A stretch of 64,000 nt of DNA from BCD1 sp965230565 (GCA_965230565.1 CBDDLH010000014.1:62001-126000); one strand, 5' to 3'. Shown: positions 18,239 to 27,925, numbered from the stretch's first letter. Notes: generated by a model from the sequence alone, not told the origin. Numbers and translations: made by a program.

Positions 18239-18733
18239 ATGAAGAAGATATTTCCAATTGCATTTATGTGCTGCCTGGCTTTGACCTTTTTTGCATGTCA
18301 AAACAACTCAGACAATGGGGCGCAATCAGATACCACTACTCCTGCAGCTACTACTCCGGTAACACCAAATTCACCTACTCCAAATCCAGCAACAACGATC
18401 ACCACCAATTCAGGTGTGGAACATTATATTTGTCCAAACGGGCACGTAGGTTCAGGTGGAGATGCTCCGGGGTCTTGTTCCCAGTGTGGTGCAGAATTGT
18501 CTCATAACCAGGCATATCACAACCAAACTCAGAATACCACGCCTGCCAATACTAATTCTACCAGTCCGGTATTCCAGACTCAGCCTCAAACTACACAGCC
18601 GGCAGCTGCAAAAAATGCAGCCGGTGAATGGCATTATGTTTGCTCCGCTAATTGTGGTGGTGGTGCCGGTGCACAAGGTAATTGCCCAAATTGCGGCTCA
18701 GCTTTGAACCATAATCAGGCTTATCATAACTAA
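18239..18733 (+). CDS. lipoprotein with two Cys/His repeats
   Basis: 164 aa from the ATG at 18239. An upstream TTG keeps the frame open but spoils the signal. The lipobox is TFFAC. A Thr/Pro/Asn-rich linker follows, then two similar modules. The first is HYICPNGHVGSGG...GSCSQCGAELSHNQAYHN; the second HYVCSANCGGG...GNCPNCGSALNHNQAYHN. Each has a C-x-n-CxxCG zinc-ribbon-like core and ends in HNQAYHN. Modules of this sort occur in Bacteroidota proteins from memory, but I know no function. Metal binding in the periplasm or at the surface is inferred from the spacing. It is monocistronic with its own terminator. Confidence 0.85.
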   Translation: MKKIFPIAFMCCLALTFFACQNNSDNGAQSDTTTPAATTPVTPNSPTPNPATTITTNSGVEHYICPNGHVGSGGDAPGSCSQCGAELSHNQAYHNQTQNTTPANTNSTSPVFQTQPQTTQPAAAKNAAGEWHYVCSANCGGGAGAQGNCPNCGSALNHNQAYHN

Positions 18734-18753
18734 GCAGTCGGCTTTTTAGTGAT

Positions 18754-18793
18754 AAAAAGTGATATTTGTCCAAGGACAGGTATCACTTTTTTT
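18754..18793 (+). terminator. intrinsic terminator
   Basis: Perfect 11 bp stem AAAAAGTGATA / TATCACTTTTT, enclosing an inner TGTCC/GGACA stem, followed by a T-rich run. It lies 20 bp after the lipoprotein stop. Confidence 0.85.
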
Positions 18794-18811
18794 ATTTAAA
18801 AAAATACAACG

Positions 18812-19891
18812 ATGATCACCAAACCCACCCTCCTGCTCGATGAAAAAAGATGCCGCCGCAATATCCAATTTATGGCAGACAAATCCACACAAAATGAGGT
18901 AACCTTACGTCCGCATTTCAAAACCCACCAATCACTGGAAATCGGCCGTTGGTTTAAAGAGGCCGGAGTGGAAAAGATTACCGTTTCCAGTTTGGATATG
19001 GCTCAATATTTTTCGGAAGAATGGAATGATATCACCGTTGCCTTTCCTGTCAATATCCTGGAGATTGAAACCATCAATGAACTGGCCGAAAAGATTAACC
19101 TCAATGTTTTGGCAGAATCCACAGATACACTCAAATTCCTTTCGGAAAATCTCAATTCCAGGATTGGTTTTTTCATCAAAATAGATGTCGGCACCCACAG
19201 AACAGGAATTAATCCAGAGGACAAGTCAAAAATTGATGCCTTGCTTCAATTAGCAAAAAGCAGCTCCACAATTAACTTTACAGGTTTCCTTGCCCATGCC
19301 GGGCATACCTACCAATGCCGTAGCCAGGAAGCTGTTCAAAAGGTATGGGGTGAAACGATAGATATCATGAAAAGTCTTAAGGAATCATATCTGGACGAAT
19401 ATCCTGATCTTATTCTATCTGTTGGGGATACACCAGGGTGTAGTGTAGTGGATGATTTTTCAGGGGTTGATGAGATTCGCCCGGGCAACTTCGTATTTTA
19501 TGACCTGATGCAGGTGCAGATCGGAGCAACCGATTTTGATCATATTGCCGTGGCCATGGCCTGTCCAATCGTAGCTATTCATGAGTCAAGAAATGAAATG
19601 GTCGTATATGGCGGCGGGGTTCATTTTTCCAAGGATCGCCTGGAGGATGAAGAACTCGGTACCATTTACGGCAAGGTCGTTGAGCCTACAGGAGGAAGCT
19701 GGGGAAAGGTCGTTCCCGGAATGTATATTCGAAGTTTGTCCCAGGAGCATGGGATAGTGGTTGCTCCACCGGAAGAATTATCAAAATATGAGATAGGTGA
19801 TTATCTGGTCGTTTTGCCGGTGCATTCCTGTATGTCAGCTGATCTTTTTCGGAAATACCTCACCACTGATGGGAAATGGATAGAGGAATAA
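18812..19891 (+). CDS. D-threonine aldolase / D-serine dehydratase-like PLP enzyme
   Basis: 359 aa. An alanine-racemase-type N-terminal barrel carries the PLP lysine in RPHFKTHQ (K37) and GFLAHAGHTY. The C-terminal D-serine-dehydratase-like domain has VLPVHSCMSADL, where H338 and C340 are the expected zinc ligands. This architecture covers D-threonine aldolases, D-3-hydroxyaspartate enzymes and eukaryote-type D-serine dehydratases; the substrate cannot be picked from sequence. It is cytoplasmic. The following hydrolase gene starts 69 bp after the stop and may be cotranscribed. Confidence 0.88.
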   Translation: MITKPTLLLDEKRCRRNIQFMADKSTQNEVTLRPHFKTHQSLEIGRWFKEAGVEKITVSSLDMAQYFSEEWNDITVAFPVNILEIETINELAEKINLNVLAESTDTLKFLSENLNSRIGFFIKIDVGTHRTGINPEDKSKIDALLQLAKSSSTINFTGFLAHAGHTYQCRSQEAVQKVWGETIDIMKSLKESYLDEYPDLILSVGDTPGCSVVDDFSGVDEIRPGNFVFYDLMQVQIGATDFDHIAVAMACPIVAIHESRNEMVVYGGGVHFSKDRLEDEELGTIYGKVVEPTGGSWGKVVPGMYIRSLSQEHGIVVAPPEELSKYEIGDYLVVLPVHSCMSADLFRKYLTTDGKWIEE

Positions 19892-19959
19892 GTTCTCTTT
19901 TAGGTTATCCCAACCTTTTGGCATTGATATCTGTTGAATATCAAATCAAACCTTTAAAA

Positions 19960-20709
19960 ATGAGAGTCTTTTTACCTATTCTGTTTTTGTTTTTCACCAC
20001 ATCATTAATTGCGCAGCAAGACATAATTTCCACTGATAAGGGAGATCTAACCTTGACACCAATCCTCCATTCAACAATGGTCATGGAGTGGAGTGGTAAA
20101 ACCATTTACATTGATCCTTATGGTGGTGCGGAAAGATTCGAGGATTTCAAAGCTCCCGATCTTGTTCTGATAACGCATAAACATGGAGATCACCTCAATG
20201 TTAAAACGCTGGCTGGCCTGTCACTTGACAAGGCTGAATTGATCGCTCCACAATCGGTGATTGATGCCCTGGGAGAAATTTCATTTGGCAAGATTTCGGT
20301 TCTTAAAAACGATGAATCCGCCGAGACTCATGGTCTGAAAGTGACAGCAGTGCCCATGTATAATCTGCCTGAAACCGATGATTCTCGTCATCCCAAAGGC
20401 TGGGGAAATGGTTATGTCCTGAATATTGGCGGAAAACGTTTCTACATTTCCGGAGATACGGAAGACATCAAAGAGATGCGGCAATTGCCTGATATTGATT
20501 ATGCTTTTGTATGTATGAATTTGCCATATACCATGGATATCCACCAGGCGAGTTCAGCTGTCCTGGAGTTTAAGCCCAAAGTAGTTTATCCTTTCCATTT
20601 TCGCGGTGGCGGAGGTAAATTCAGTGATGTGGAGGAATTCAAAAGGATAGTCAATGAGGGTGATCCAAGCATCGAAGTCAGGCTGAGGGATTGGTATCCG
20701 GAGAAGTAG
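19960..20709 (+). CDS. secreted metallo-beta-lactamase-fold hydrolase
   Basis: 249 aa from the ATG at 19960, which begins a clear signal peptide (MRVFLPILFLFF, cleavage after IAQ). The open frame extends upstream into the previous gene, but that part is not signal-like. The metal site THKHGDHL (H73, H75, D77, H78) matches the HxHxDH signature; GDTED and YPFHFRGGGGKF give later ligands. It resembles UlaG-like hydrolases (short, no classic lactamase extras). The substrate is unknown, and the periplasmic location is unusual for UlaG-like enzymes. Confidence 0.88.
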   Translation: MRVFLPILFLFFTTSLIAQQDIISTDKGDLTLTPILHSTMVMEWSGKTIYIDPYGGAERFEDFKAPDLVLITHKHGDHLNVKTLAGLSLDKAELIAPQSVIDALGEISFGKISVLKNDESAETHGLKVTAVPMYNLPETDDSRHPKGWGNGYVLNIGGKRFYISGDTEDIKEMRQLPDIDYAFVCMNLPYTMDIHQASSAVLEFKPKVVYPFHFRGGGGKFSDVEEFKRIVNEGDPSIEVRLRDWYPEK

Positions 20710-20740
20710 GTAATTGGGGCATAGCCATTTGGGACAATTA

Positions 20741-20975
20741 CATATGAAGTACCTACGGCACTTGGGTGGAGGTGCGCCTCCTGGCAAGGCACTTTGTGCC
20801 TTGTTACCGAGATTTGGTCCCTCTGGGACCTTTGGGATTAGTTCTGTTTCATATTGTCGAGGCACTTCTCCTTTATTGGAATTTTGATCTATTTGAGGCC
20901 AAAGTCCCATCGGGACGGCCTATTGGTAATATCTAATCTGCTAGATAACTTCAAGTGCCGTAAGTACGTCCTATG
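20741..20975. repeat. multi-hairpin element with inverted ends
   Basis: Outer arms GTACCTACGGCACTTG (20749-20764) and CAAGTGCCGTAAGTAC (20952-20967) match at 15 of 16 positions, and similarity extends several bases outward. Inside are at least four perfect or near-perfect small hairpins: GGAGGTGCGCCTCC, AAGGCAC-TTT-GTGCCTT, GGTCCC-TCT-GGGACC and GTCCC-ATC-GGGAC. It fills nearly the whole gap between the hydrolase and the next gene and has no coding potential I trust. It resembles REP/MITE-like intergenic elements. Confidence 0.7.
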
Positions 20976-21063
20976 TGTTTTTAAGCCTGGAATCAATCAT
21001 CAAAAATGAATAATTTCTTATGTATTTCTGCCAACAATTGAATCCTATTACCAAAAGACTGCA

Positions 21064-22308
21064 GTGAAAAATTACCTTGGATTATTATTGATTCCTTTCT
21101 TTTTGAGTTTGGGTGATATTTATGCTCAGGATACGCCTACCCAAAGTATTAGAGCAATAAGGGGAGATTCCTCCTATTGGTACAACGCTCAGCGAGGACT
21201 TAGGGAAAAATTCGATTTACCTGATTTTTTAACTTCCACAGACGAATTCAATTTCCGGTTCTGGAACCATAACCAGATAGTCACAATTCAGAAGAATGGT
21301 GAAGACTATAAAGGTGAGGTTATTAATTATATTTTCCAATATCAGGAAAGCCGCTCCGAATTTCACGATACTTTATATCAACGGTCAGCATTGAGTTCTG
21401 AAACAGTCAAGATGTTATATGATCATTTGATTGGCTCTGATATATTGGCTTTACCTTCTGACAAGGGTGTCAAAGGATGGCAATTTGGCTTGGATGGGAG
21501 GTCCTATGTTTTTGAGTTTACTGATTCAGGACAATATTATTTCAATACATATTGGTCTCCGGCTATTCAAGATTCATTAGAGGAAGCTGTAGTGGTAAAA
21601 AACGTTGCGAAATATTTTTCAGATACACTTGGGTTGAAAAATGGATTCCGGCAATTTCAATCCACATTGCCAAATCGGTATTGCTACTTATACGGAGGGT
21701 ATTATTCAATGTGTTATGTTTCGAATACCATTAATGTGGGATATTTGGGTTCAGCCAGACTTCCTTCGGGCATTTCATTTTCTTCCGTAAATAGTTATTT
21801 GGGGAAGGCAAACTTAAACGTATGGTTAATTTCTTCTTATCAGTTTGGCAGAGGTAAAAGCCATGACTTCTCTCTTGAGTTGGGAAAATCAAACTTGTTT
21901 TTCAAGCGAAAAGTTAATGTTTGGGATGGTATCACTTATAACTACAGGAACCGGAATTTATCCTATTTAGATGTCCAAAATGTTTATGAAGGTCATAAAC
22001 TAATGTATCGTATTTTAGTGAGAAATAATTGGACTTTTGGAGCGGGGTTGGATGTTAATGAAACAAGGAAACTAAATGCGGGAGGAATCATTTATGCACA
22101 TAAAAATTTTCAGAGGGTAAACCTTTCCTTTTCCGGGAGGGCATCAATTTTCAACAATCGCTGGGATCATAAATTTTCGATTTATAAATCCATTTACTTT
22201 AATAAAATAGATTTTCCATATGGTAGCAGAATTGGAATATCGTATGAAAAGGTTAATGGTATAAAAGATCTTTCAGTTTCGATCCTGGTGGGAATTTATC
22301 GAAAATAA
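21064..22308 (+). CDS. secreted protein of unknown function, possible beta-barrel
   Basis: 414 aa, start GTG (no closer ATG). A signal peptide is clear (cleavage after IYAQ, about residue 22). I recognise no domain. The first half is mixed. The second half (from about residue 215) is rich in Tyr, Phe, Asn and Ser in alternating strand-like patterns (FDFSLELGKSN-like, YNYRNRNLSYLDVQN, VNLSFSGRASIF) and ends in strand-like SVSILVGIYRK. This is consistent with an outer-membrane beta-barrel. The gene is monocistronic and follows the multi-hairpin repeat. Confidence 0.7.
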   Translation: MKNYLGLLLIPFFLSLGDIYAQDTPTQSIRAIRGDSSYWYNAQRGLREKFDLPDFLTSTDEFNFRFWNHNQIVTIQKNGEDYKGEVINYIFQYQESRSEFHDTLYQRSALSSETVKMLYDHLIGSDILALPSDKGVKGWQFGLDGRSYVFEFTDSGQYYFNTYWSPAIQDSLEEAVVVKNVAKYFSDTLGLKNGFRQFQSTLPNRYCYLYGGYYSMCYVSNTINVGYLGSARLPSGISFSSVNSYLGKANLNVWLISSYQFGRGKSHDFSLELGKSNLFFKRKVNVWDGITYNYRNRNLSYLDVQNVYEGHKLMYRILVRNNWTFGAGLDVNETRKLNAGGIIYAHKNFQRVNLSFSGRASIFNNRWDHKFSIYKSIYFNKIDFPYGSRIGISYEKVNGIKDLSVSILVGIYRK

Positions 22309-22515
22309 TGGTTCCTGTGCACTCAAATTTCATACGAAGAAAGGCACTTGGGCATTGTAAACACAAAGTAGATTTTTTAAAACTATAGTCAAAAACTATG
22401 TTCGCTATGTGACTATGTGTTGAAAAATTAAAGGGCATTCACATATTGGAATCCCAAAACCCTGATTTTTTCCCCGTAAATTATATTTTTGGTGAAATTT
22501 CAATAATTGCACTTT

Positions 22516-24364
22516 ATGAAAAAGCTACTATTGTTCGTGATCTTGGTGTCCTGTACCATAGCGCTGACCGCTCAGCACGACCTCATCATCCCAAGGAATT
22601 TATTGTCCAATTATGAATCCGGGATACGAAGTACAACCGGTGCTCCCGGGCCAAAATACTGGCAAAATCATGCGGATTATTCGATAGACGTTGAATTGAT
22701 CGCTGACACACGAACGGTAAAGGGAAAAGAAACCATCATTTATTATAATGAAAGTCCGGATACGCTCAAGGAACTTGTACTGGCTTTATATCAAAATGTA
22801 TTGAATAAAGATGCAAAACGTGTCAGGGCACTTCCAAAGGAAATCCTGCATGATAATACCGTCAACATTGAACACTTATCTATTGATCGGGCCCTCGTGG
22901 ATCTTGAAAACAAGACCAGCCGGACCAGTACCAATCTGATTATTGAACTGGACGAGCCGATCCTGCCAGGAGCAAAAGTTGAAATTGAGGCGCACTGGAA
23001 TTACCAGATGATCAAAGGCCTTCAATTCCGGACCGGAGATTATGGCAACGGAGTGGTTTTTGTCGGATATTTCTATCCCAAAGTAGCGGTTTATGACGAT
23101 GTGGATGGCTGGGATAAAAAGGATTACAACCTGTTGCACGAATTCTATTCAGACTTCAATAGCTATGATGTGCGTATCACCGCACCGGCAGAATATATCG
23201 TGAGTGCAACCGGTAGGTTACAGAACTCCAGGGACATCTTACTGCCGGAATTTGAAAAGCGATACCAAAATGCACTCAAATCCGACAAGGTGGTTCATAT
23301 CGTTGATTCTCTCGATCTTCAAAAAGGCCGGGTAACCAAGCCAGGAGAAAAACACACCTGGCATTACAAAGCTCCACTGGCTCCGGATTTCGCATTTTCC
23401 CCTTGTAAGGATGCTTTATGGGATGGATCTACCGTTACACTGAAAAGCAAGGATGTATTTGTAGATGCAGTTTACAAAAAGTCCTCCCGGGATTTTTACC
23501 AGGTGGCTGAAGTAGCTGCAGGAGCCATAAAATTTATGTCAGAAGGCTTTCCGGGAGTAGATTATCCTTATACGGATATGACCATTATCAATGCCGGGGC
23601 GGCTATGGAATTCCCTATGATGGTGAACGACCCAAGTGTTTCCAGTGAGCGTTCGTTACACTCTTTGACGGTGCATGAAGTAGCGCATACCTATTTTCCG
23701 TTTTACATCGGTACCAATGAACGAAAATATGCCTGGATGGATGAAGCCTGGGCCAATGTGGCCCCCGTGTTCTATTTTGAAAGCAAGGATTGGGAGACGG
23801 ATTACATTCCCTATAAACTGGAAAGGTATTACCGAATTGCCGGCACACAGGCTGAGTTGCCAATTATGACCTTGACCAATTATCTGGAGTATTATCCGGC
23901 TTATCGTCATGCGACTTACAGTAAACCTTCTTACGCGATTGCTGTTTTTGAGAGACCTGTTGGGCGAGGAAGACTTATTTGAGGAAAGGCTGAAAAAATA
24001 TTTCGACAACTGGGGATTTAAACATCCGATTCCCTATGACTTCTTTTACAACTTCAACCCGGATAATGATCCTGTGGTCAACTGGTTTTACCAGAAATTT
24101 TACTTTGAAACCTGTTATGCCGACCTGTCTGTTGTGAAAGAAGATGGTAAACTCAAAGTTGTAAATAAAGGAGGAATGCCGCTCGCCTTTGAGATACATT
24201 TGATTGGTGATGGAGGTGCCAGAACCCAACAAAGTATGCCCGCTCAGGTGTGGATGGATACCGATGAAATCCCTCTGGAGGTTAAAGGCAGTGTAAAAAA
24301 AGTGATTATCAAAAACCAGTGGGACCTTGATGTGAATATGGAGGATAATGTTTTGACCTTTTAA
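22516..24364 (+). pseudogene. M1-family metallopeptidase split by a single-base frameshift
   Basis: The signal peptide starts at the ATG at 22516 (MKKLLLFVILVS, cleavage after LTAQ). The zinc site HEVAHTYFPF is followed after 18 residues by the Glu of WMDEAWA, the HExxH-x18-E of M1 aminopeptidases. The first frame then runs to a stop at 23982. The next frame (from about 23950) continues the family pattern with RDLLGEEDLFEERLKKYFDN and PYDFFYNFN to 24364. Removing one T from the run TTTTT at 23945-23949 restores AVLRDLLGEE. So the gene is intact except for one extra base: a real mutation or a sequencing error. If real, the product loses its C-terminal part. Confidence 0.85.
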
Positions 24365-24495
24365 TTGGGGAGCAGAAAGTTGTATCGCAGGATTTTACGA
24401 AGTTGCGATGAGGAGATCGATAAATCGATGTTTTGGGTTAAAATCAGCTGTCAGCAAAATTGCTTATTTTTGGAGTTTGGCGACAACACTTACAA

Positions 24496-25398
24496 ATGAA
24501 CGAAGAAAACCCGTCTCACCCTTTAAAGGAGACCTTAAATGAATATCTGGCCGATCTTTTAGATCAATGTAAAAAGGGTAACTTCACCGATGCGGAAACG
24601 ATGCTTTCCGCAAAGGAACAAATCCTCAATAACTACCTGCTTAAAAATCAGTTTTTCGCCGTTTTTGATATGAGAAAGGTCGACTTCACTTTTGTCAAAA
24701 AGGAAGTGGGCGAGGTTTTAAACTACACTCCTGAAGAGTTTTCGATTGAATTATTATTAAGGGTTATCCCGCCTCTTGAGTTATTTCTGGTCATTGAATA
24801 TGCAGAGATAGCCTTTGGTTTGATGAGTGCAGGGTTTCATTTTAAGGTGTTGCAGGAAACTTATTTCGTTTCGTTTCCTATGTATAAAAAAGGATCAGAG
24901 AGTTTATCCAGGGTCTCCAGAAAGTGTTTGTTATTTGAGTTGGAAAATGAGTTACCCGCCTCCATTCTCGAAATATGGGAGGATCGGACCTTTGTCGAAG
25001 ATCGAAAACATGTGCAATGGGTGCTTTTTTCATCCTCAGACGAAGTTACGCTATCGTTAAATCAATCCTTTTTCGAAACCTGGACTAAGAAGCTCGGCAT
25101 TAGCTTTACCAGACGGGAACTCCAGACGCTTATTCTCGGTGAATCCGGAAAACCCGTAAAGGAAATTGCCTCCGATTTGGGGATCAGCCCATATGTGGTT
25201 GAGGAGTATTTTAAGAATATGAAAAAGAAGGTGCGTCAGGTGGCTGAAAAATTTAATACAGACCGGGGATTTACCCGGGGTATTCCCGTTGAGATTAATG
25301 TTCCTTACAGCATGACTCGAAAGGAGTTGATACACTTTGCCTACACTTTTGGCCTGCTGCCGGATAATATGTTGAAGCAGCATTTTTTGGATAAATAA
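24496..25398 (+). CDS. LuxR-type transcription regulator with PAS-like N-terminus
   Basis: 300 aa from the ATG at 24496. The frame opens upstream, but MNEENPSHP is the natural start. Residues 60-130 (FFAVFDMRKVDFTFVKKEVG, YTPEEFSIELLLRVIPP) resemble a PAS-like sensory fold, found in Bacteroidota LuxR-type regulators. Residues 205-250 (FTRRELQTLILGESGKPVKE, IASDLGISPYVVEEYFKNMK) form a GerE/LuxR helix-turn-helix. The 50 residues after the HTH are an unusual tail. It is probably a cytoplasmic DNA-binding regulator; the signal and targets are unknown. Confidence 0.8.
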   Translation: MNEENPSHPLKETLNEYLADLLDQCKKGNFTDAETMLSAKEQILNNYLLKNQFFAVFDMRKVDFTFVKKEVGEVLNYTPEEFSIELLLRVIPPLELFLVIEYAEIAFGLMSAGFHFKVLQETYFVSFPMYKKGSESLSRVSRKCLLFELENELPASILEIWEDRTFVEDRKHVQWVLFSSSDEVTLSLNQSFFETWTKKLGISFTRRELQTLILGESGKPVKEIASDLGISPYVVEEYFKNMKKKVRQVAEKFNTDRGFTRGIPVEINVPYSMTRKELIHFAYTFGLLPDNMLKQHFLDK

Positions 25399-25961
25399 CT
25401 CCTGTATTTCATGATTTTGTGGTGATTTGTCAGTACCCCCTGATTTCAGGGGGTGTGAAAGGATTTTATAATAACTAATAGAATTTTTATCTACAGCCCT
25501 TTATCTTTCCATTATTAAAGGTTTAAAAAACTTTGAGATTTAAGTTGAATGAAAAATTAGAGTAGTTTAGGGACTTTAGGATCTTAAAGCTTTCCTTAAA
25601 TTATCTACATTTTGATTTCTCCCTAATAACTCATTTTCACTATTGCCACACCTTGTTGGCAGAACCCTGATTTATCGATTATGTTCTCCCGGAAAATGCA
25701 AAAATGTGCTCTGAAAAACTGATGTTCCCCCTTAAGGTTGCAGTATGGGGGAGGCAATGATATGAATCAATTTCCTCCTTTTTCTGCGCTTTGAAAATTT
25801 TCGAATGTCATTTTAATGATTTTCAAAACAGTTCAAAAAACCAATAAAACTCCGGGTCAAAACCGGTAAAAGGAGGCGCTTCCAACCCCTGGTAATTAGT
25901 GAAAATTAAAATTTAGCCCGGTTATTTTATCGGGCTATTTTTTTTGAGCGTTGAAAAGTTT
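25399..25961. other. gene-free stretch with hairpins
   Basis: No convincing ORF. It holds CCCCCTG-ATTT-CAGGGGG (25436-25453) 38 bp after the regulator stop, without a clear T-run. CCCCC and GGGGG at about 25729 and 25748 can pair around an 18-nt loop. The strong hairpin at 25914 ends the stretch. An unannotated RNA is possible, but I recognise none of tmRNA, SRP RNA or RNase P RNA. Confidence 0.4.
25914..25945. terminator. hairpin terminator, probably bidirectional
   Basis: TAGCCCG / CGGGCTA stem with a 10-nt loop, followed by eight T on the plus strand. On the minus strand it lies just after the methyltransferase stop (25962) and is followed by an AT-rich run, so it may serve both directions. 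Confidence 0.75.
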
Positions 25962-26600
25962 TCAATTCGAAACTATTACCCAGGCCCAATAATCGAAAAT
26001 GCCTCCTTTTTTTAAGCAGATCTCTTTTTCGATCTTTCCTCCTCTTGCCAAAAGCATTTCCCGGTATTCTATTAAATCGTATTGGTGGGGATGAAGGATA
26101 TCTCCGGGGATTAATTTGAATATGGGTTTTAGCCAATTGTGTCGATGTGCATCAGAAGAAATAATAAGTTTGCCACCAGGAGCTAAAAGGGAAAATAAAT
26201 TGTCCAGACTCAGATCAATATTGGCTACATGATTGATGGCATTGAGACAAAAAATATAATCGAACTTTTCATCAGCAGAGAAATGTTCTAGCGTATCCTG
26301 AATGAAATTTACAGGCGGGTAATCATCCGGATTAAAATGAGGAAGCTGTTTGGCGTATTGTTCGAGCAGCGGGTCAATTGCTACAACCTTTTGGGTATCA
26401 AAAATAATAAAAATGCCTGCCGGACCACAGCCGGCATCCAGGATGGTCTGGTCTTGTTCCGGGAAAACTCCAAGTTGTTCCATTACCCGTATCCAATACT
26501 TCTTTTTGGCAGTGAGGTAATCGTCTGCCGGTCGGCGTTTGAGATAGTTTTTCCACCATCTCAATTCAGCGGCCTGTGCTATTTTCCATCGTAATTTCAT
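25962..26600 (-). CDS. class I SAM-dependent methyltransferase
   Basis: 212 aa. Motif I is ILDAGCGPAGIF (about residues 53-64), followed by VVAIDPL, then FDYIFCLNAINHV and LAPGGKLIISSDAHRHN: the order of a Rossmann-type class I methyltransferase. No N- or C-terminal targeting signal. The N-terminus (RWWKNYLKRRPADDY) is basic. The substrate is unknown; similar enzymes are annotated only as methyltransferase domain proteins. It stands alone on the minus strand. Confidence 0.85.
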   Translation of the reverse strand: MKLRWKIAQAAELRWWKNYLKRRPADDYLTAKKKYWIRVMEQLGVFPEQDQTILDAGCGPAGIFIIFDTQKVVAIDPLLEQYAKQLPHFNPDDYPPVNFIQDTLEHFSADEKFDYIFCLNAINHVANIDLSLDNLFSLLAPGGKLIISSDAHRHNWLKPIFKLIPGDILHPHQYDLIEYREMLLARGGKIEKEICLKKGGIFDYWAWVIVSN

Positions 26601-26791
26601 ATCTTGGAGCCGGGTTTGTTTTGAATTTTAAAATAATAGTTTGAGATTGAAAAAGATTGATCAGAATTGATGATGATTGAAACCCAGTTTAACTGTATTA
26701 AACCATGTCAAACAACGTCAAAAATTACTATCGCTCGAAGGTACGTTTTATGATATGGCACACAAAATGAATTAAATCACAATACTTTAAA

Positions 26792-27853
26792 ATGTTATAC
26801 GCGGTAGGAACAAGGGTACGGTTTAAGAATACCGGAGATGAAGGCGTTGTCACGGCTATGCTGGATGACAATATGCTGAGTGTGCGATTGGATAATGGCA
26901 TGGAAATACCTGCTTTTATCGAGGATCTTCAGCGGCTGGATGAAGAAGATACGGGAAAGGTGAAAGCCAAAATTGTCAAAGGGAAACAACCTAAAAGACC
27001 CGCGGCGCCCATTGATCTCACATCCAGGTCCCAGTACTCTATTTTGAAAAGTAATGGGCTTCAACTGGCTTTTGATCCTGTTTACAAAGAGGATGGCACC
27101 ACGGAGAAATTTGAAATGCTCCTGATCAACGATACCAAATATGAATGTCTTTACACCCTTGCATTATCCTTGAACGGGTATGTTGAAGAAAAATTCAATG
27201 GAAAGATAAAGGGGGGGACTATGGTTCCGGTTGGTGAACTTTTTTACGACGAACTCAACGATGCACCTGAAGTAGAGGTGGAATGCTGGAGGATAACTAC
27301 TCTGGGGACAGGTAACCGACTACACAAAATAATTAAGATCAAAGCCAAGCAGTTTTTCAAAAGTCTGAAAACAGCGCCATTCCTCAATAAACAGGTTCAT
27401 CTTTATCGCATTTTTGATGACCTTGCCGATTCCGAAAGCCCCAGATACCAAAAGAAACCTGAAGACCTTAAAACCTATACCAAACGCAGTGCAGGCGGTA
27501 GAGTAGTTGCCGGAAGTAACATTAGAAGACCAGGTCATGAGGTGGATGCATTAGCCAATTTTACGACCGAAATTGATCTGCATATAGAAAAACTGGTAGA
27601 CAATTCTTCCGGTATGAAAAATGCAGAAATTGTCAGAAAACAGATGGCCGCGTTTGACAATTACATCAATCAGGCTATCCGACTTGGTGTAGATCGGGTT
27701 TTTGTCATTCATGGCATGGGAGAAGGTAAATTGAAAAATATGATCGCTTCCCGTTTGATCCAGTTGCCGGAAGTGGTTTCCTTCAAAAATGAATTTCATC
27801 CACGCTATGGTTACGGAGCAACGGAAGTTATTTTTAAAGAATCGACAGAGTAG
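26792..27853 (+). CDS. DUF2027 protein with C-terminal Smr domain
   Basis: 353 aa. The N-terminal 60 residues (VGTRVRFKNTGDEGVVTAML, DNMLSVRLDNGMEIP) form an SH3-like barrel, followed by the DUF2027 region to about residue 245. The last 90 residues are an Smr domain: TEIDLHIEKL, then VFVIHGMGEGKLK and YGYGATEVIF. Smr domains can be nicking endonucleases; in Bacteroidota this DUF2027-Smr arrangement is common and uncharacterised. A MutS part is absent. The DLHIE and HGxGxGKLK motifs expected for activity are present. The LtaS-like gene follows after 72 bp. Confidence 0.92.
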   Translation: MLYAVGTRVRFKNTGDEGVVTAMLDDNMLSVRLDNGMEIPAFIEDLQRLDEEDTGKVKAKIVKGKQPKRPAAPIDLTSRSQYSILKSNGLQLAFDPVYKEDGTTEKFEMLLINDTKYECLYTLALSLNGYVEEKFNGKIKGGTMVPVGELFYDELNDAPEVEVECWRITTLGTGNRLHKIIKIKAKQFFKSLKTAPFLNKQVHLYRIFDDLADSESPRYQKKPEDLKTYTKRSAGGRVVAGSNIRRPGHEVDALANFTTEIDLHIEKLVDNSSGMKNAEIVRKQMAAFDNYINQAIRLGVDRVFVIHGMGEGKLKNMIASRLIQLPEVVSFKNEFHPRYGYGATEVIFKESTE

Positions 27854-27863
27854 GAGTGAGTGC

Positions 27864-27920
27864 AGTTTAAACAATGTCAAACCACCTCAAACGATTTTAA
27901 ACAACTTCAAACCTCTCACC
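27864..27920 (+). repeat. TCAAACCACCTCAAAC-type permutation repeat
   Basis: Variants of AAACAATGTCAAACCACCTC and AAACAACTTCAAACC fill the gap between two genes. Similar runs occur at 26697-26724, 39846-39898, about 50705-50762 and 52519-52564. Confidence 0.55.
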
Positions 27921-27925
27921 CGAAC

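Noticed and set aside
23940..23970. Programmed frameshifting in the M1 peptidase
   Set aside because: No known slippery-site arrangement or downstream structure is evident, and M1 peptidases are not known to use it; mutation or sequencing error is simpler.
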